A DNA stretch of 9,419 bases from Alphaproteobacteria bacterium (GTDB lineage: Bacteria > Pseudomonadota > Alphaproteobacteria > Micavibrionales > UBA2020), in the NCBI GenBank assembly GCA_029266795.1, contig JAQSWE010000082.1, positions 1 to 9,419 on the forward strand. Reading direction: 5' to 3'. Each line of letters starts with the position of its first letter. Position 1 is the stretch's first letter. Made by a program: the position numbers and the translations under genes. The notes beneath the pieces are model-generated. The model searched no databases, had not been told where the DNA came from, and was given only the letters and a program-made list of their open reading frames with translations. This document shows, in pieces, positions 1-6,332 of the stretch.

Positions 1-892
1 CGACTTTTAAATTCAGGCGTTCCATGTTTTCGGTGAGGCGGCGCACACGCTCCGCCGAACGGTCGAGCGCGATGACATTCGCGCCCATCGCCGCCAGCTG
101 CGCGGTCTTGCCGCCGGGTGCAGCGCACAGGTCGATAACGGTCTTTCCCTTCAGGTCGCCAAACAGTTTCGCAGGCATTGCGGCGGCAGCGTTTTGTATC
201 CACCATGCTCCTTCGACGAAGCCCGGCAGGTCGGGAATGAAGCCGCCGCCTTCGCGGCGCAGACTGCCGGTCGGCAGCTGCACCGCCTCCAGCTTTTGCG
301 CCCATTCTTCGGGATTTTCCTTCACGGTGAAATCGATCGCGCCTTCGTCAAGGTTGGCAGCAGCGATATCAAGCGAGGTTTCGACGCCGTAATCGGCCAT
401 CCATGCATTCCACAGCCATGCGGGGGTATTCATCTTTCCGGCTTCGCGCGCATCGGGCGGAGTTATTTCCTCCCGCGTCAGGCGGCGCATCACGGCATTC
501 ACCAGAGATTTGTGGTGCACGATCTTCTCGGCCTCCGCCAGCTCGACCGAGGTATTCACGGCAGCATGGGCGGGGGTTTTCAGGTAAATATATTGCGCGA
601 TGCCAAGGCGGAAAATATTGATCAGTTGGGGCGGCTTCAATTCCGCAATCGGATCACGCAGCAGTTTTTCAAGGATGCTGTCCATTTCCCGCGCACGTTT
701 CAGCACGAGCGAGACGAGCAGGCGCACGAAAGCCTTGTCCCTGCCCTGCAGCGTTTCCAGCGTCGGGGAATGCGCGAAGGCTTCGTCGAGATTTTTCCGC
801 CTGTAAAAAATATCGTTCAGGATATGGAACGCCGCCTGCCGCGCCGGCAGGCCGCTGTCATCCCAGAGTGTCGTTCCTTCGGTAAAGCCCAT
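1..892 (-). CDS. rsmB: 16S rRNA (cytosine-967-C5)-methyltransferase RsmB, C-terminal part cut off by window edge
   Basis: RsmB methylates C5 of cytosine 967 in 16S rRNA, using S-adenosylmethionine, in the cytosol. The 297 visible residues begin with an all-helical NusB-like RNA-binding domain (about residues 15-140, with RQAAFHILNDI and VNAVMRRL). The Rossmann methyltransferase domain follows: SAM-binding motif I is DLCAAPGGKT (residues 254-263) and motif II is ALDRS (275-279), where the Asp normally holds the ribose. The two catalytic cysteines of the NOL1/NOP2/Sun family (PC and TC motifs) would lie beyond base 1, so activity cannot be judged. Family members are usually around 430 residues, so roughly a third is missing. 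The ATG at 892 was chosen because it lies 2 bases after the stop of the upstream gene and has AGGA about 10 bases before it. It is the last visible gene of the leftward operon. The family call is secure; the exact target position is inferred from the family. Confidence 0.93.
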   Translation of the reverse strand, partial: MGFTEGTTLWDDSGLPARQAAFHILNDIFYRRKNLDEAFAHSPTLETLQGRDKAFVRLLVSLVLKRAREMDSILEKLLRDPIAELKPPQLINIFRLGIAQYIYLKTPAHAAVNTSVELAEAEKIVHHKSLVNAVMRRLTREEITPPDAREAGKMNTPAWLWNAWMADYGVETSLDIAAANLDEGAIDFTVKENPEEWAQKLEAVQLPTGSLRREGGGFIPDLPGFVEGAWWIQNAAAAMPAKLFGDLKGKTVIDLCAAPGGKTAQLAAMGANVIALDRSAERVRRLTENMERLNLKV

Positions 893-894
893 GT

Positions 895-1542
895 CTATTG
901 TGTCCTGAACTGGCAGATTGTTTCGGCTCTCACGCTGGCGGCGGCTTCCGAGGCTGGCACCATTTGGTAAACCGTGATTTCATTCGGCTTGCGCACGATG
1001 GGGAAGCTGTCGGCGATATACTGCACCATGTCGGATGCCTGCAGCGCGTTGAAGGCGGTCGCGAGCGGTGTGCCGTCCTTCATAAACAGCAGCGGGTTGA
1101 GCGGGATGCGGTTATTGCCGAGGTTGCGGCGCAGGAAGACGCGGTTCGGCTTGTACTTGTTAAAAAAGTTGACCGAGGTTTGCTGCACAAAGTAATTGCG
1201 GTCGTATTCCAGCCCCTCGCGGACAAACTGTTTGAAATGTTCGCGGTCTTCCATGGCGAACATGCCGTTGCTCAGCTGCTTGTCCCAGACCATCGGGAAG
1301 ACGTTGTTGCGCCCCGCCGGCATGATCGCGCCCGGATGCCCCCGGCGCAGGCGCAGCGGCTTCGCCAGTTCAAGTTCGGGATCATAGGTCAGTAGCATCG
1401 GGCGGAAGCGGATGGAATCCAGCAGCGCACCGCAAATTTCCTTACGCGTATTGACGGTCGTATAAATATCCGGCGCCGCAGCCCTTGCGGGCGCAGCAAC
1501 GCTCAACGTCGCCAAGATCAGGGCAAAGGCCGCCAGCCGCAT
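895..1542 (-). CDS. Secreted (probably periplasmic) protein of unknown function
   Basis: I do not recognise this 215-residue protein. It starts with a classical Sec signal peptide: MRLAAFALILATLSVAAPARA, with likely cleavage after the ARA at residues 19-21. The mature part has only two cysteines, C37 (EICGALL) and C210 (ETICQF), one near each end, which could form a disulfide after export. It is rich in Arg, Asn and aromatic residues (DRNYFVQQTSVNFFNKYKPN, residues 114-132) and has no further membrane segment or obvious catalytic motif. An upstream in-frame start at 1599 would hide the signal peptide behind 19 charged residues. The ATG at 1542 is preferred because it overlaps the chorismate mutase stop as TGATG and has AAGAAG just upstream. 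It lies between chorismate mutase and rsmB, probably co-transcribed with both, but neither neighbour explains an exported product. Confidence 0.8.
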   Translation of the reverse strand: MRLAAFALILATLSVAAPARAAAPDIYTTVNTRKEICGALLDSIRFRPMLLTYDPELELAKPLRLRRGHPGAIMPAGRNNVFPMVWDKQLSNGMFAMEDREHFKQFVREGLEYDRNYFVQQTSVNFFNKYKPNRVFLRRNLGNNRIPLNPLLFMKDGTPLATAFNALQASDMVQYIADSFPIVRKPNEITVYQMVPASEAAASVRAETICQFRTQ

Positions 1543-1868
1543 CACTTCTTCGCTTTTTTCTTGGTGGCTTCGGCCTTGGCAAGGTCTTCGATCGCGCAAG
1601 CCTGATAGATGATGAAGGTGTAAAGGGTGCGCATGAAGTCGGGGTCAATTCCATATTTCAGGCCATTCGTGGCGGCGCGCTCGCGCACCTGCGTCACGCG
1701 GTCGCCGAGGAAAGCCGGAATATCGTGCTTTATCTTGACCTTGGCAACCTTTTTGACCACGCCGAAGCGCTGGCCCAGCAGTTTCAGGATCTGGTCGTCG
1801 ATTTTATCGATCTCCTTGCGGAAGGGCGCGAGGAGGATTTTTGTGGCGTCGGGATTGCTTTTTTTCAT
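1542..1868 (-). CDS. Chorismate mutase, AroQ class (type II)
   Basis: This 108-residue protein should convert chorismate to prephenate, the first committed step to phenylalanine and tyrosine, in the cytosol. It has the three-helix AroQ layout. Aligned by eye to the E. coli P-protein mutase domain, the substrate-binding basic residues are R17 (FRKEIDKID), R34 (GQRFGVV), K45 (AKVK) and R57 (GDRVTQV). E. coli Glu52 aligns with Val58 and Gln88 with Glu94. The R-V arrangement resembles monofunctional alphaproteobacterial mutases and PchB-type isochorismate pyruvate lyases, and Glu at the second position is known from yeast mutase. Mutase is therefore more likely than lyase, but a side activity is not excluded. 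The tail from about residue 96 is Lys/Ala-rich and probably disordered. There is no signal peptide and no fused prephenate dehydratase or dehydrogenase. It is the first gene of the leftward operon. Only a weak AGAG (1876-1879) precedes the ATG. Confidence 0.88.
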   Translation of the reverse strand: MKKSNPDATKILLAPFRKEIDKIDDQILKLLGQRFGVVKKVAKVKIKHDIPAFLGDRVTQVRERAATNGLKYGIDPDFMRTLYTFIIYQACAIEDLAKAEATKKKAKK

Positions 1869-1891
1869 TCTAAATCTCTGTTAAACATACG

Positions 1892-1919
1892 TTTATAATA
1901 ACAGTCTAGCATCTTCAAA
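1892..1919 (-). promoter_or_regulatory. Candidate sigma70-type promoter for the leftward chorismate mutase-rsmB operon
   Basis: On the minus strand a TATAAA -10 (1897-1892, 5 of 6 consensus) is preceded at 16 bp by TTTGAA (1919-1914), or at 15 bp by TTGAAG (1918-1913). The -35 match is only moderate. The box lies about 24 bases before the chorismate mutase ATG, giving a very short leader. This is inferred from consensus only. Confidence 0.4.
1894..1899 (+). promoter_or_regulatory. Candidate -10 box for the rightward M16-M16-pgi operon
   Basis: A perfect TATAAT lies 41 bases before the ATG at 1941. No good -35 is visible at 16-18 bp (TAAATC at 17 bp), and there is no TG extension, so the promoter may need an activator or be weak. 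It shares most of its bases with the opposing -10 of the leftward operon. Confidence 0.42.
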
Positions 1920-1940
1920 GACGATAACAAAGGGCGGCCC

Positions 1941-3287
1941 ATGCAGCAGCTTTTCCGGGTGTTTTTTATATGTGTCCTGTTCCTTGCGCCGAGCCTCGCG
2001 CAGGCCAAGACGTTCAATGCCGATACCTTCACCCTTGAAAACGGCCTGCAGGTCGTCGTGATCGAAAACCACCGCGCGCCCGTCGTGACGCATATGGTCT
2101 GGTACAAATTCGGCGCGGCGGATGAAAAGCAGGGCGAGAGCGGCGTCGCGCATTTCCTTGAACACCTGCTGTTCAAGGGCACGACCAAAGTGCCGGATGG
2201 CCAGTTTTCGAACAGCGTCAAGAAAATGGGCGGCGTCGACAACGCCTTCACCAGCCACGACTATACCGCCTACTACCAGAACGTCCCGCGCGCGAGCCTT
2301 GCGAAGGTGATGGAGATGGAGGCCGACCGCATGGGCAACCTGCTGCTGCGCGAGGAACAGATTGCGGCAGAGCGCGAAGTTATTATCGAAGAACGCCGCC
2401 AGCGCATCGACAACACGCCGCAAGCAAAATTCCAGGAACAGATCATGAGCGCGCTGTTCGTCAACCACCCCTATTCCACACCCATCATCGGCTGGCTGCA
2501 CGAGATGAAGGAACTGACGCGGGATGAAGTGCTTTCCTATTACAATACATGGTATGCGCCGAACAACGCGATTGTGGTCGTCTCGGGTGACGTAACGGCA
2601 GCGGAGCTGAAGCCGTTGGCTGAGAAATATTACGGGCCGCTGGCGGTGCGCGAAGTGCCGCGCCGCGAACGCCCCCGCCCCGCCCCCATCGTGGCGGAGC
2701 ATCAGATCATCATGCAGGACCCGCGCATCGGCCAGCCGGTCGCCATGAAAAACTACCGCGTGCCGCATGGCAGCGAAGCGATGGAAGTGCTGGCGCAGAT
2801 TTTGGGCGGCACCTCCACCTCCCGCCTTTACCGCGCGCTGGTGATCGAGCAGAAGATTGCCGTAAGCTCCGGCGCCGATTACGACGCGATTGCGATGGAC
2901 GACACGACATTCTCGCTCTACGCCAGCCCCGCCCCCGGCAGCAGCATCCAGCAGGTGCAGGCCGCCATCGACAAGGAAATCCGCACGCTGATCGCCAAGG
3001 GCGTGACGCTGGAGGAATTGAACGGCGCGAAAAACCGGCTGGAGGCCAGCTTCACCTATTACCGCGACAGCCTTCAGGGCCCGGCCACGCTGTTCGGCCG
3101 CGTGCTGGCGAGCGGCATGAATATCGACTGGGTTGAAAACCGTGTCGACCGCATCCGCAAGCTGACCATCGATGACATCAATGACGCCATCGACGCCGTA
3201 TTTGAATCGAGCGACCTGCCCGTGACGGGCGTGCTGCTGCCCCAGATCAAGCCTGCGCCCACGAGCGACAAGGGAGAAAAGAAATGA
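1941..3287 (+). CDS. Exported M16 family zinc metallopeptidase, catalytic subunit (HxxEH present)
   Basis: This 448-residue protein has a Sec signal peptide ending in AQA (residues 20-22), so it is probably periplasmic. The N-terminal M16 domain carries the inverted zinc motif HFLEH: H71 and H75 bind zinc and E74 is the general base. E151, in AEREVIIEERR, is the third ligand, 76 residues after H75 as in mitochondrial processing peptidase beta, with the accessory E144 seven residues before it. The C-terminal M16 domain has GGTSTSRLYRAL (residues 289-300). R295 matches the Arg of the substrate-binding Arg/Tyr pair, but the position 13 residues later, normally Tyr, is V308. The length fits the M16B class. 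The start follows AAAGGG (1929-1934) at 6-base spacing. It overlaps the next gene by 4 bases (ATGA) and likely works with that product as a heterodimer. Substrate unknown; peptides or misfolded exported proteins are plausible. Confidence 0.93.
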   Translation: MQQLFRVFFICVLFLAPSLAQAKTFNADTFTLENGLQVVVIENHRAPVVTHMVWYKFGAADEKQGESGVAHFLEHLLFKGTTKVPDGQFSNSVKKMGGVDNAFTSHDYTAYYQNVPRASLAKVMEMEADRMGNLLLREEQIAAEREVIIEERRQRIDNTPQAKFQEQIMSALFVNHPYSTPIIGWLHEMKELTRDEVLSYYNTWYAPNNAIVVVSGDVTAAELKPLAEKYYGPLAVREVPRRERPRPAPIVAEHQIIMQDPRIGQPVAMKNYRVPHGSEAMEVLAQILGGTSTSRLYRALVIEQKIAVSSGADYDAIAMDDTTFSLYASPAPGSSIQQVQAAIDKEIRTLIAKGVTLEELNGAKNRLEASFTYYRDSLQGPATLFGRVLASGMNIDWVENRVDRIRKLTIDDINDAIDAVFESSDLPVTGVLLPQIKPAPTSDKGEKK

Positions 3288-4660
3288 TCCGCATTCTTCC
3301 CGCTATATTTGCGCTGATGGTGCTTGCTGCGCCCGCCTTTGCGGCCAAAGATAAAGTGCTGGATGTTCAGGTGTTGAAATCACCCTCGGGCGTCGAGGCA
3401 TGGCTGGTCGAAGACCATTCGGTGCCGGTCATATCGGTGAACTTCTCCTTCGAGGGCGGCCTTGCTTTCGATCCTGAAGACAAGCCGGGCGTCGGACGTC
3501 TCGTCTCCATCCTGCTGGATGAGGGCGCGGAGAAAATGAAGAGCCATGAATTCCAGACCAAGCTGTCGGACAACGCGATCAGCATGTCCTTTACCGCCGG
3601 CCGCGATGCGTTCTATGGCCGCCTGCAAACGCTGTCGAAAAACAAGGACCTCGCCTTCGACCTGCTGCGCATGGCGCTGAACGCGCCGCGTTTCGATCAG
3701 GATGCGGTCGACCGCATGAAGGCGGCGAACGTCTCTGAAATTCAGGAAAATATGGGTGAGCCCGGCTGGCTGGTTGCGCGCACCTTCAACGGCATGCTGT
3801 TCGAGGGGCATTATTATTCCCGCCCCGGCTTCGGCAACCTCGAGAGCATGTCGACCATCACGCGGAAAGACCTGCTGCAATTCGTCAAGGAACAATTCGG
3901 CCGCAACGTGCTGAAGGTGGCTGTCGCCGGCGACATCACGCCCGATGAAGTGAAGGCGACGCTCGATAAAATCTTCGGCACACTGCCGGAAAAGGCGGCC
4001 TCCGTCGAATTGCCCGCGACCACCCCCGGCTATCCCGGCAAAACGATCCTGCTGCCGCTCGATGCGCCGCAGACCTATATCATCGCGGGCGGTCAGGGCA
4101 TCGCGCGCACCGACAAGGACTGGCATGCCAGCGTCATCATGAACTATATCCTTGGCGGCGGCAGCTTTAACGCGCGCCTGATGAAGGAAATCCGCGAGAA
4201 GCGCGGGCTGACCTACGGCGTTTACAGCTCGCTCACCAATATGCGCAGCGCCGACATCATTCAGGCGAATATGTCCGCCAGCAATGAAAAGGTCGAAGAA
4301 GCCGTGCGCCTGCTGAAGGAATCCTGGGCGGAAATGGCCAAGGACGGCCCGACAGCGGAAGAGCTCGCAGATGCGAAATCCTACCTGACCGGCTCGTTGT
4401 TATTGCAGCTCACCTCGACCAGCGATATCTCCGGCGCGCTCAACGATATCCAGCGTGACGGCCTCGGCCCCGATTACATCAACCAGCGCAATTCCGAGAT
4501 CAACGCCGTCAGCATGTCCGATGCGAAACGCGTGTCGGCGAAAGTGCTGCAGGCGGACAAGCTTGCTATCATCCTTGTCGGCAAACCGAAAAACATGAAT
4601 GTGGACATCCTGCTTGACCGCCCGCCCGGCATGGAAGAGCCGAAGGCGGACAAGCAATGA
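3284..4660 (+). CDS. Exported M16 family peptidase-like protein, non-catalytic partner subunit (zinc motif lost)
   Basis: This 458-residue protein has a signal peptide (MIRILPAIFALMVLAAPAFA, cleaved near residues 20-21) and two M16 domains. Where its upstream neighbour has HFLEH, it reads RLVSI (residues 72-76), so both zinc histidines and the catalytic Glu are absent and it cannot be a zinc peptidase on its own. Its C-terminal domain keeps the substrate-binding pair: R298 in GGGSFNARLMKEI and Y311 in REKRGLTYGVYS, 13 residues apart. This is the mirror image of the upstream protein. The known parallels are alpha/beta mitochondrial processing peptidase and the Sphingomonas A1 SPH2681/SPH2682 heterodimer. 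The start overlaps the previous stop as ATGA and the stop overlaps pgi in the same way, which suggests translational coupling. It is likely the obligate partner that positions substrate. Confidence 0.92.
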   Translation: MIRILPAIFALMVLAAPAFAAKDKVLDVQVLKSPSGVEAWLVEDHSVPVISVNFSFEGGLAFDPEDKPGVGRLVSILLDEGAEKMKSHEFQTKLSDNAISMSFTAGRDAFYGRLQTLSKNKDLAFDLLRMALNAPRFDQDAVDRMKAANVSEIQENMGEPGWLVARTFNGMLFEGHYYSRPGFGNLESMSTITRKDLLQFVKEQFGRNVLKVAVAGDITPDEVKATLDKIFGTLPEKAASVELPATTPGYPGKTILLPLDAPQTYIIAGGQGIARTDKDWHASVIMNYILGGGSFNARLMKEIREKRGLTYGVYSSLTNMRSADIIQANMSASNEKVEEAVRLLKESWAEMAKDGPTAEELADAKSYLTGSLLLQLTSTSDISGALNDIQRDGLGPDYINQRNSEINAVSMSDAKRVSAKVLQADKLAIILVGKPKNMNVDILLDRPPGMEEPKADKQ

Positions 4661-6243
4661 AAGACACCGCGTATTTCAAAAACTGGCAGCAGCTGAAGCA
4701 GCACCGTGACGGTCTGCGCGGCAAGACGCTGAAGGACTTGTTCGCGGGCGACAAGGAGCGCTTCGGCAAGATGTCGATTGCCCTCCCCGGCATACTCGTC
4801 GATTTTTCCAAGAACTTCGCGAATGACGACACGCTGGCGATACTGGCGAGCCTTGCTTCCGAAGCGGGCGTAGAAACTGCGCGGAACGAGATGCTGCGCG
4901 GCGGCAAGATCAACTCGACCGAAAGCCGCGCCGTGCTGCATACTGCCTTGCGTGCGCCCAAAGGCAAGGCCGTGAATGTCGACGGCAAGAACGTCGTGAC
5001 CGACGTGCATACGGTGCTGGATGCCATGCGCAAATTCACCGATGCCGTGCGCGACGGCAAATGGCGCGGACAGAGCGGCGATGAAATCACCGACATCGTC
5101 AATATCGGCATCGGCGGGTCGAGCCTCGGACCGCAATTGGTCACGCATGCCCTCGCCCCGTTCCACCACAAACGCCTGACCGCGCATTTCGTGGCGAATG
5201 TGGAGGCGTCGGACCTCGCCCGCACGCTCGCCAAACTGTCGCCCGAAACCACGCTGTTTATAGTCGCGTCGAAAACTTTTACGACCGCCGAAACGATGCA
5301 GAACGCGCATATCGCGCGCGACTGGCTGCTGACGCATTACAAGGACGAAGCGGCGGTGGCGAAGCATTTCGTCGCGGCATCGACCAATACCGAAGCCGTT
5401 GAAAAATTCGGCATCGCGCCCGATAACATGTTCCCCTTTTGGGACTGGGTCGGCGGGCGGTACAGCGTCTGGTCGGCGATCGGGTTGTCGGTCATGCTGA
5501 TGATCGGTGCGGATAAATTCGCCGAATTCCTCGCAGGTGCGCATGAAATGGACGAGCATTTCAAGACTGCGCCCATCGAGCAGAACATCCCCGCCCTGAT
5601 GGCGCTCCTGGGCGTCTGGTACCGCAATTTCATGGATTATCCCGCCTATGCGGTGATCCCGTACAACGCCTGCCTTGGTCGCCTCTCCGCCTTCCTGCAG
5701 CAATTGGATATGGAGAGCAACGGCAAGGGCGTGACGCGCGAAGGACAGCCCGTGACGACACCGACCGGCCCGATGGTCTTTGGCGAACCCGGCACCGATT
5801 CACAGCACAGCTTTTTCCAGTGGCTGCATCAGGGCACCAGCACCGTGCCGGTCGATTTTATCGCCGCCGTGAAAACGCCCTATGGCAACCGCGACCAGCA
5901 GACCATGCTGCTCGCCAATATGTTCGCGCAATCCGAAGCGCTGATGACGGGCAAGGAAAATAAGGCAGAGCCGCACCGCAATTTCCTCGGCAACCGTCCC
6001 TCCACCACCATCCTGCTGGATGAACTGACACCCCGCACCCTCGGGATGCTGCTGGCGATGAACGAGCATAAAGTTTTTGTGCAGGGCCTCATTTGGGGCA
6101 TCAACAGCTTCGACCAGTGGGGCGTAGAGCTGGGCAAAGTATTGGCGAAAACGCTGGAATCCGAAATCAAGGCGGGCAAACCCGGCGCGCATGACGGCTC
6201 GACGCTCGGTCTTCTGGAATATATTTCGCGCAAGAAAATTTGA
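4657..6243 (+). CDS. pgi: Glucose-6-phosphate isomerase
   Basis: Pgi interconverts glucose 6-phosphate and fructose 6-phosphate in glycolysis and gluconeogenesis, in the cytosol. The 528 residues contain the phosphate-binding region IGIGGSSLGPQ (150-160), SKTFTTAET (205-213), and the signatures DWVGGRYSVWSAIGL (263-277) and GINSFDQWGVELGK (481-494). The catalytic residues are present: R268, E353 (LDMESNGKG), H384 (DSQHSFFQ) and K494. The length is slightly below the usual ~545-550 because the N-terminus is short; no domain is missing. The ATG overlaps the preceding M16 stop as ATGA, an unusual partner for a sugar isomerase since the two upstream products are exported. No convincing terminator follows the TGA; a 4-bp AAAC/GTTT stem near 6255-6268 is too weak. 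Confidence 0.97.
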   Translation: MKDTAYFKNWQQLKQHRDGLRGKTLKDLFAGDKERFGKMSIALPGILVDFSKNFANDDTLAILASLASEAGVETARNEMLRGGKINSTESRAVLHTALRAPKGKAVNVDGKNVVTDVHTVLDAMRKFTDAVRDGKWRGQSGDEITDIVNIGIGGSSLGPQLVTHALAPFHHKRLTAHFVANVEASDLARTLAKLSPETTLFIVASKTFTTAETMQNAHIARDWLLTHYKDEAAVAKHFVAASTNTEAVEKFGIAPDNMFPFWDWVGGRYSVWSAIGLSVMLMIGADKFAEFLAGAHEMDEHFKTAPIEQNIPALMALLGVWYRNFMDYPAYAVIPYNACLGRLSAFLQQLDMESNGKGVTREGQPVTTPTGPMVFGEPGTDSQHSFFQWLHQGTSTVPVDFIAAVKTPYGNRDQQTMLLANMFAQSEALMTGKENKAEPHRNFLGNRPSTTILLDELTPRTLGMLLAMNEHKVFVQGLIWGINSFDQWGVELGKVLAKTLESEIKAGKPGAHDGSTLGLLEYISRKKI

Positions 6244-6266
6244 ATATTGCGGAAAAACAACTTCGT

Positions 6267-6295
6267 TTGCCTTCACTTACGTAATCCGGAATAAT
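6267..6295 (+). promoter_or_regulatory. Candidate sigma70-type promoter for the prolyl oligopeptidase-exonuclease pair
   Basis: TTGCCT (6267-6272, 4 of 6 to TTGACA), a 17-bp spacer and AATAAT (6290-6295, 5 of 6 to TATAAT) would start transcription around 6302, about 30 bases before the GTG start. Its place in the only sizeable gap on this strand supports it, but the call rests on consensus alone. Confidence 0.5.
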
Positions 6296-6317
6296 CACGT
6301 TATCCAAAATCGTGATT
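6293..6317. repeat. Inverted repeat overlapping the -10/+1 region before the prolyl oligopeptidase gene
   Basis: AATCACG (6293-6299) and CGTGATT (6311-6317) are perfect inverted arms separated by 11 bases. The dyad covers the end of the candidate -10 and the presumed transcription start, so it could be a repressor site. TTT follows the right arm, so a weak pgi terminator is the alternative, but a 7-bp stem with only three G-C pairs is poor for that. Confidence 0.4.
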
Positions 6318-6321
6318 TTTC

Positions 6322-6326
6322 AGGAG
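6322..6326 (+). promoter_or_regulatory. Ribosome binding site that fixes the prolyl oligopeptidase start
   Basis: AGGAG ends 6 bases before the GTG at 6333, ideal Shine-Dalgarno spacing. An alternative in-frame GTG at 6312 has no such site upstream and would place this one inside the coding region, so 6333 is the likely start. Confidence 0.75.
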
Positions 6327-6332
6327 ATAACC

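Noticed and set aside
194..970. A long plus-strand open frame (258 codons) opposite rsmB.
   Set aside because: It is a GC-rich antisense shadow. The minus strand encodes a clear RsmB with a SAM motif, and the plus frame has no domain or ribosome binding site.
1542..1868. Chorismate mutase appears to lack the E. coli catalytic Glu52 (Val58) and Gln88 (Glu94), hinting at a dead or repurposed enzyme.
   Set aside because: The R-V arrangement is seen in AroQ/PchB-type relatives, and Glu replaces Gln88 in active yeast mutase, while R17, R34, K45 and R57 are kept. This is subgroup variation rather than loss.
1893..2768. A 291-codon minus-strand open frame across the 5' part of the first M16 gene.
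   Set aside because: It is an antisense shadow of a conserved zinc peptidase domain, with no recognisable protein features.
3284..4660. The second M16 gene as a decaying pseudogene because HxxEH is missing.
   Set aside because: The frame is intact over 458 codons with a signal peptide, a preserved Arg/Tyr pair and ATGA coupling at both ends. Loss of the zinc motif is the normal state of a partner subunit.
4474..5703. A 409-codon minus-strand open frame opposite the M16 and pgi genes.
   Set aside because: The composition is typical of antisense translation (rich in His, Arg and Gln, no motifs), and it is fully covered by well-supported plus-strand genes.
6251..6270. AAAC/GTTT stem after pgi as an intrinsic terminator.
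   Set aside because: It is a four-base-pair A/T-rich stem with no following T-run, far too weak to support.
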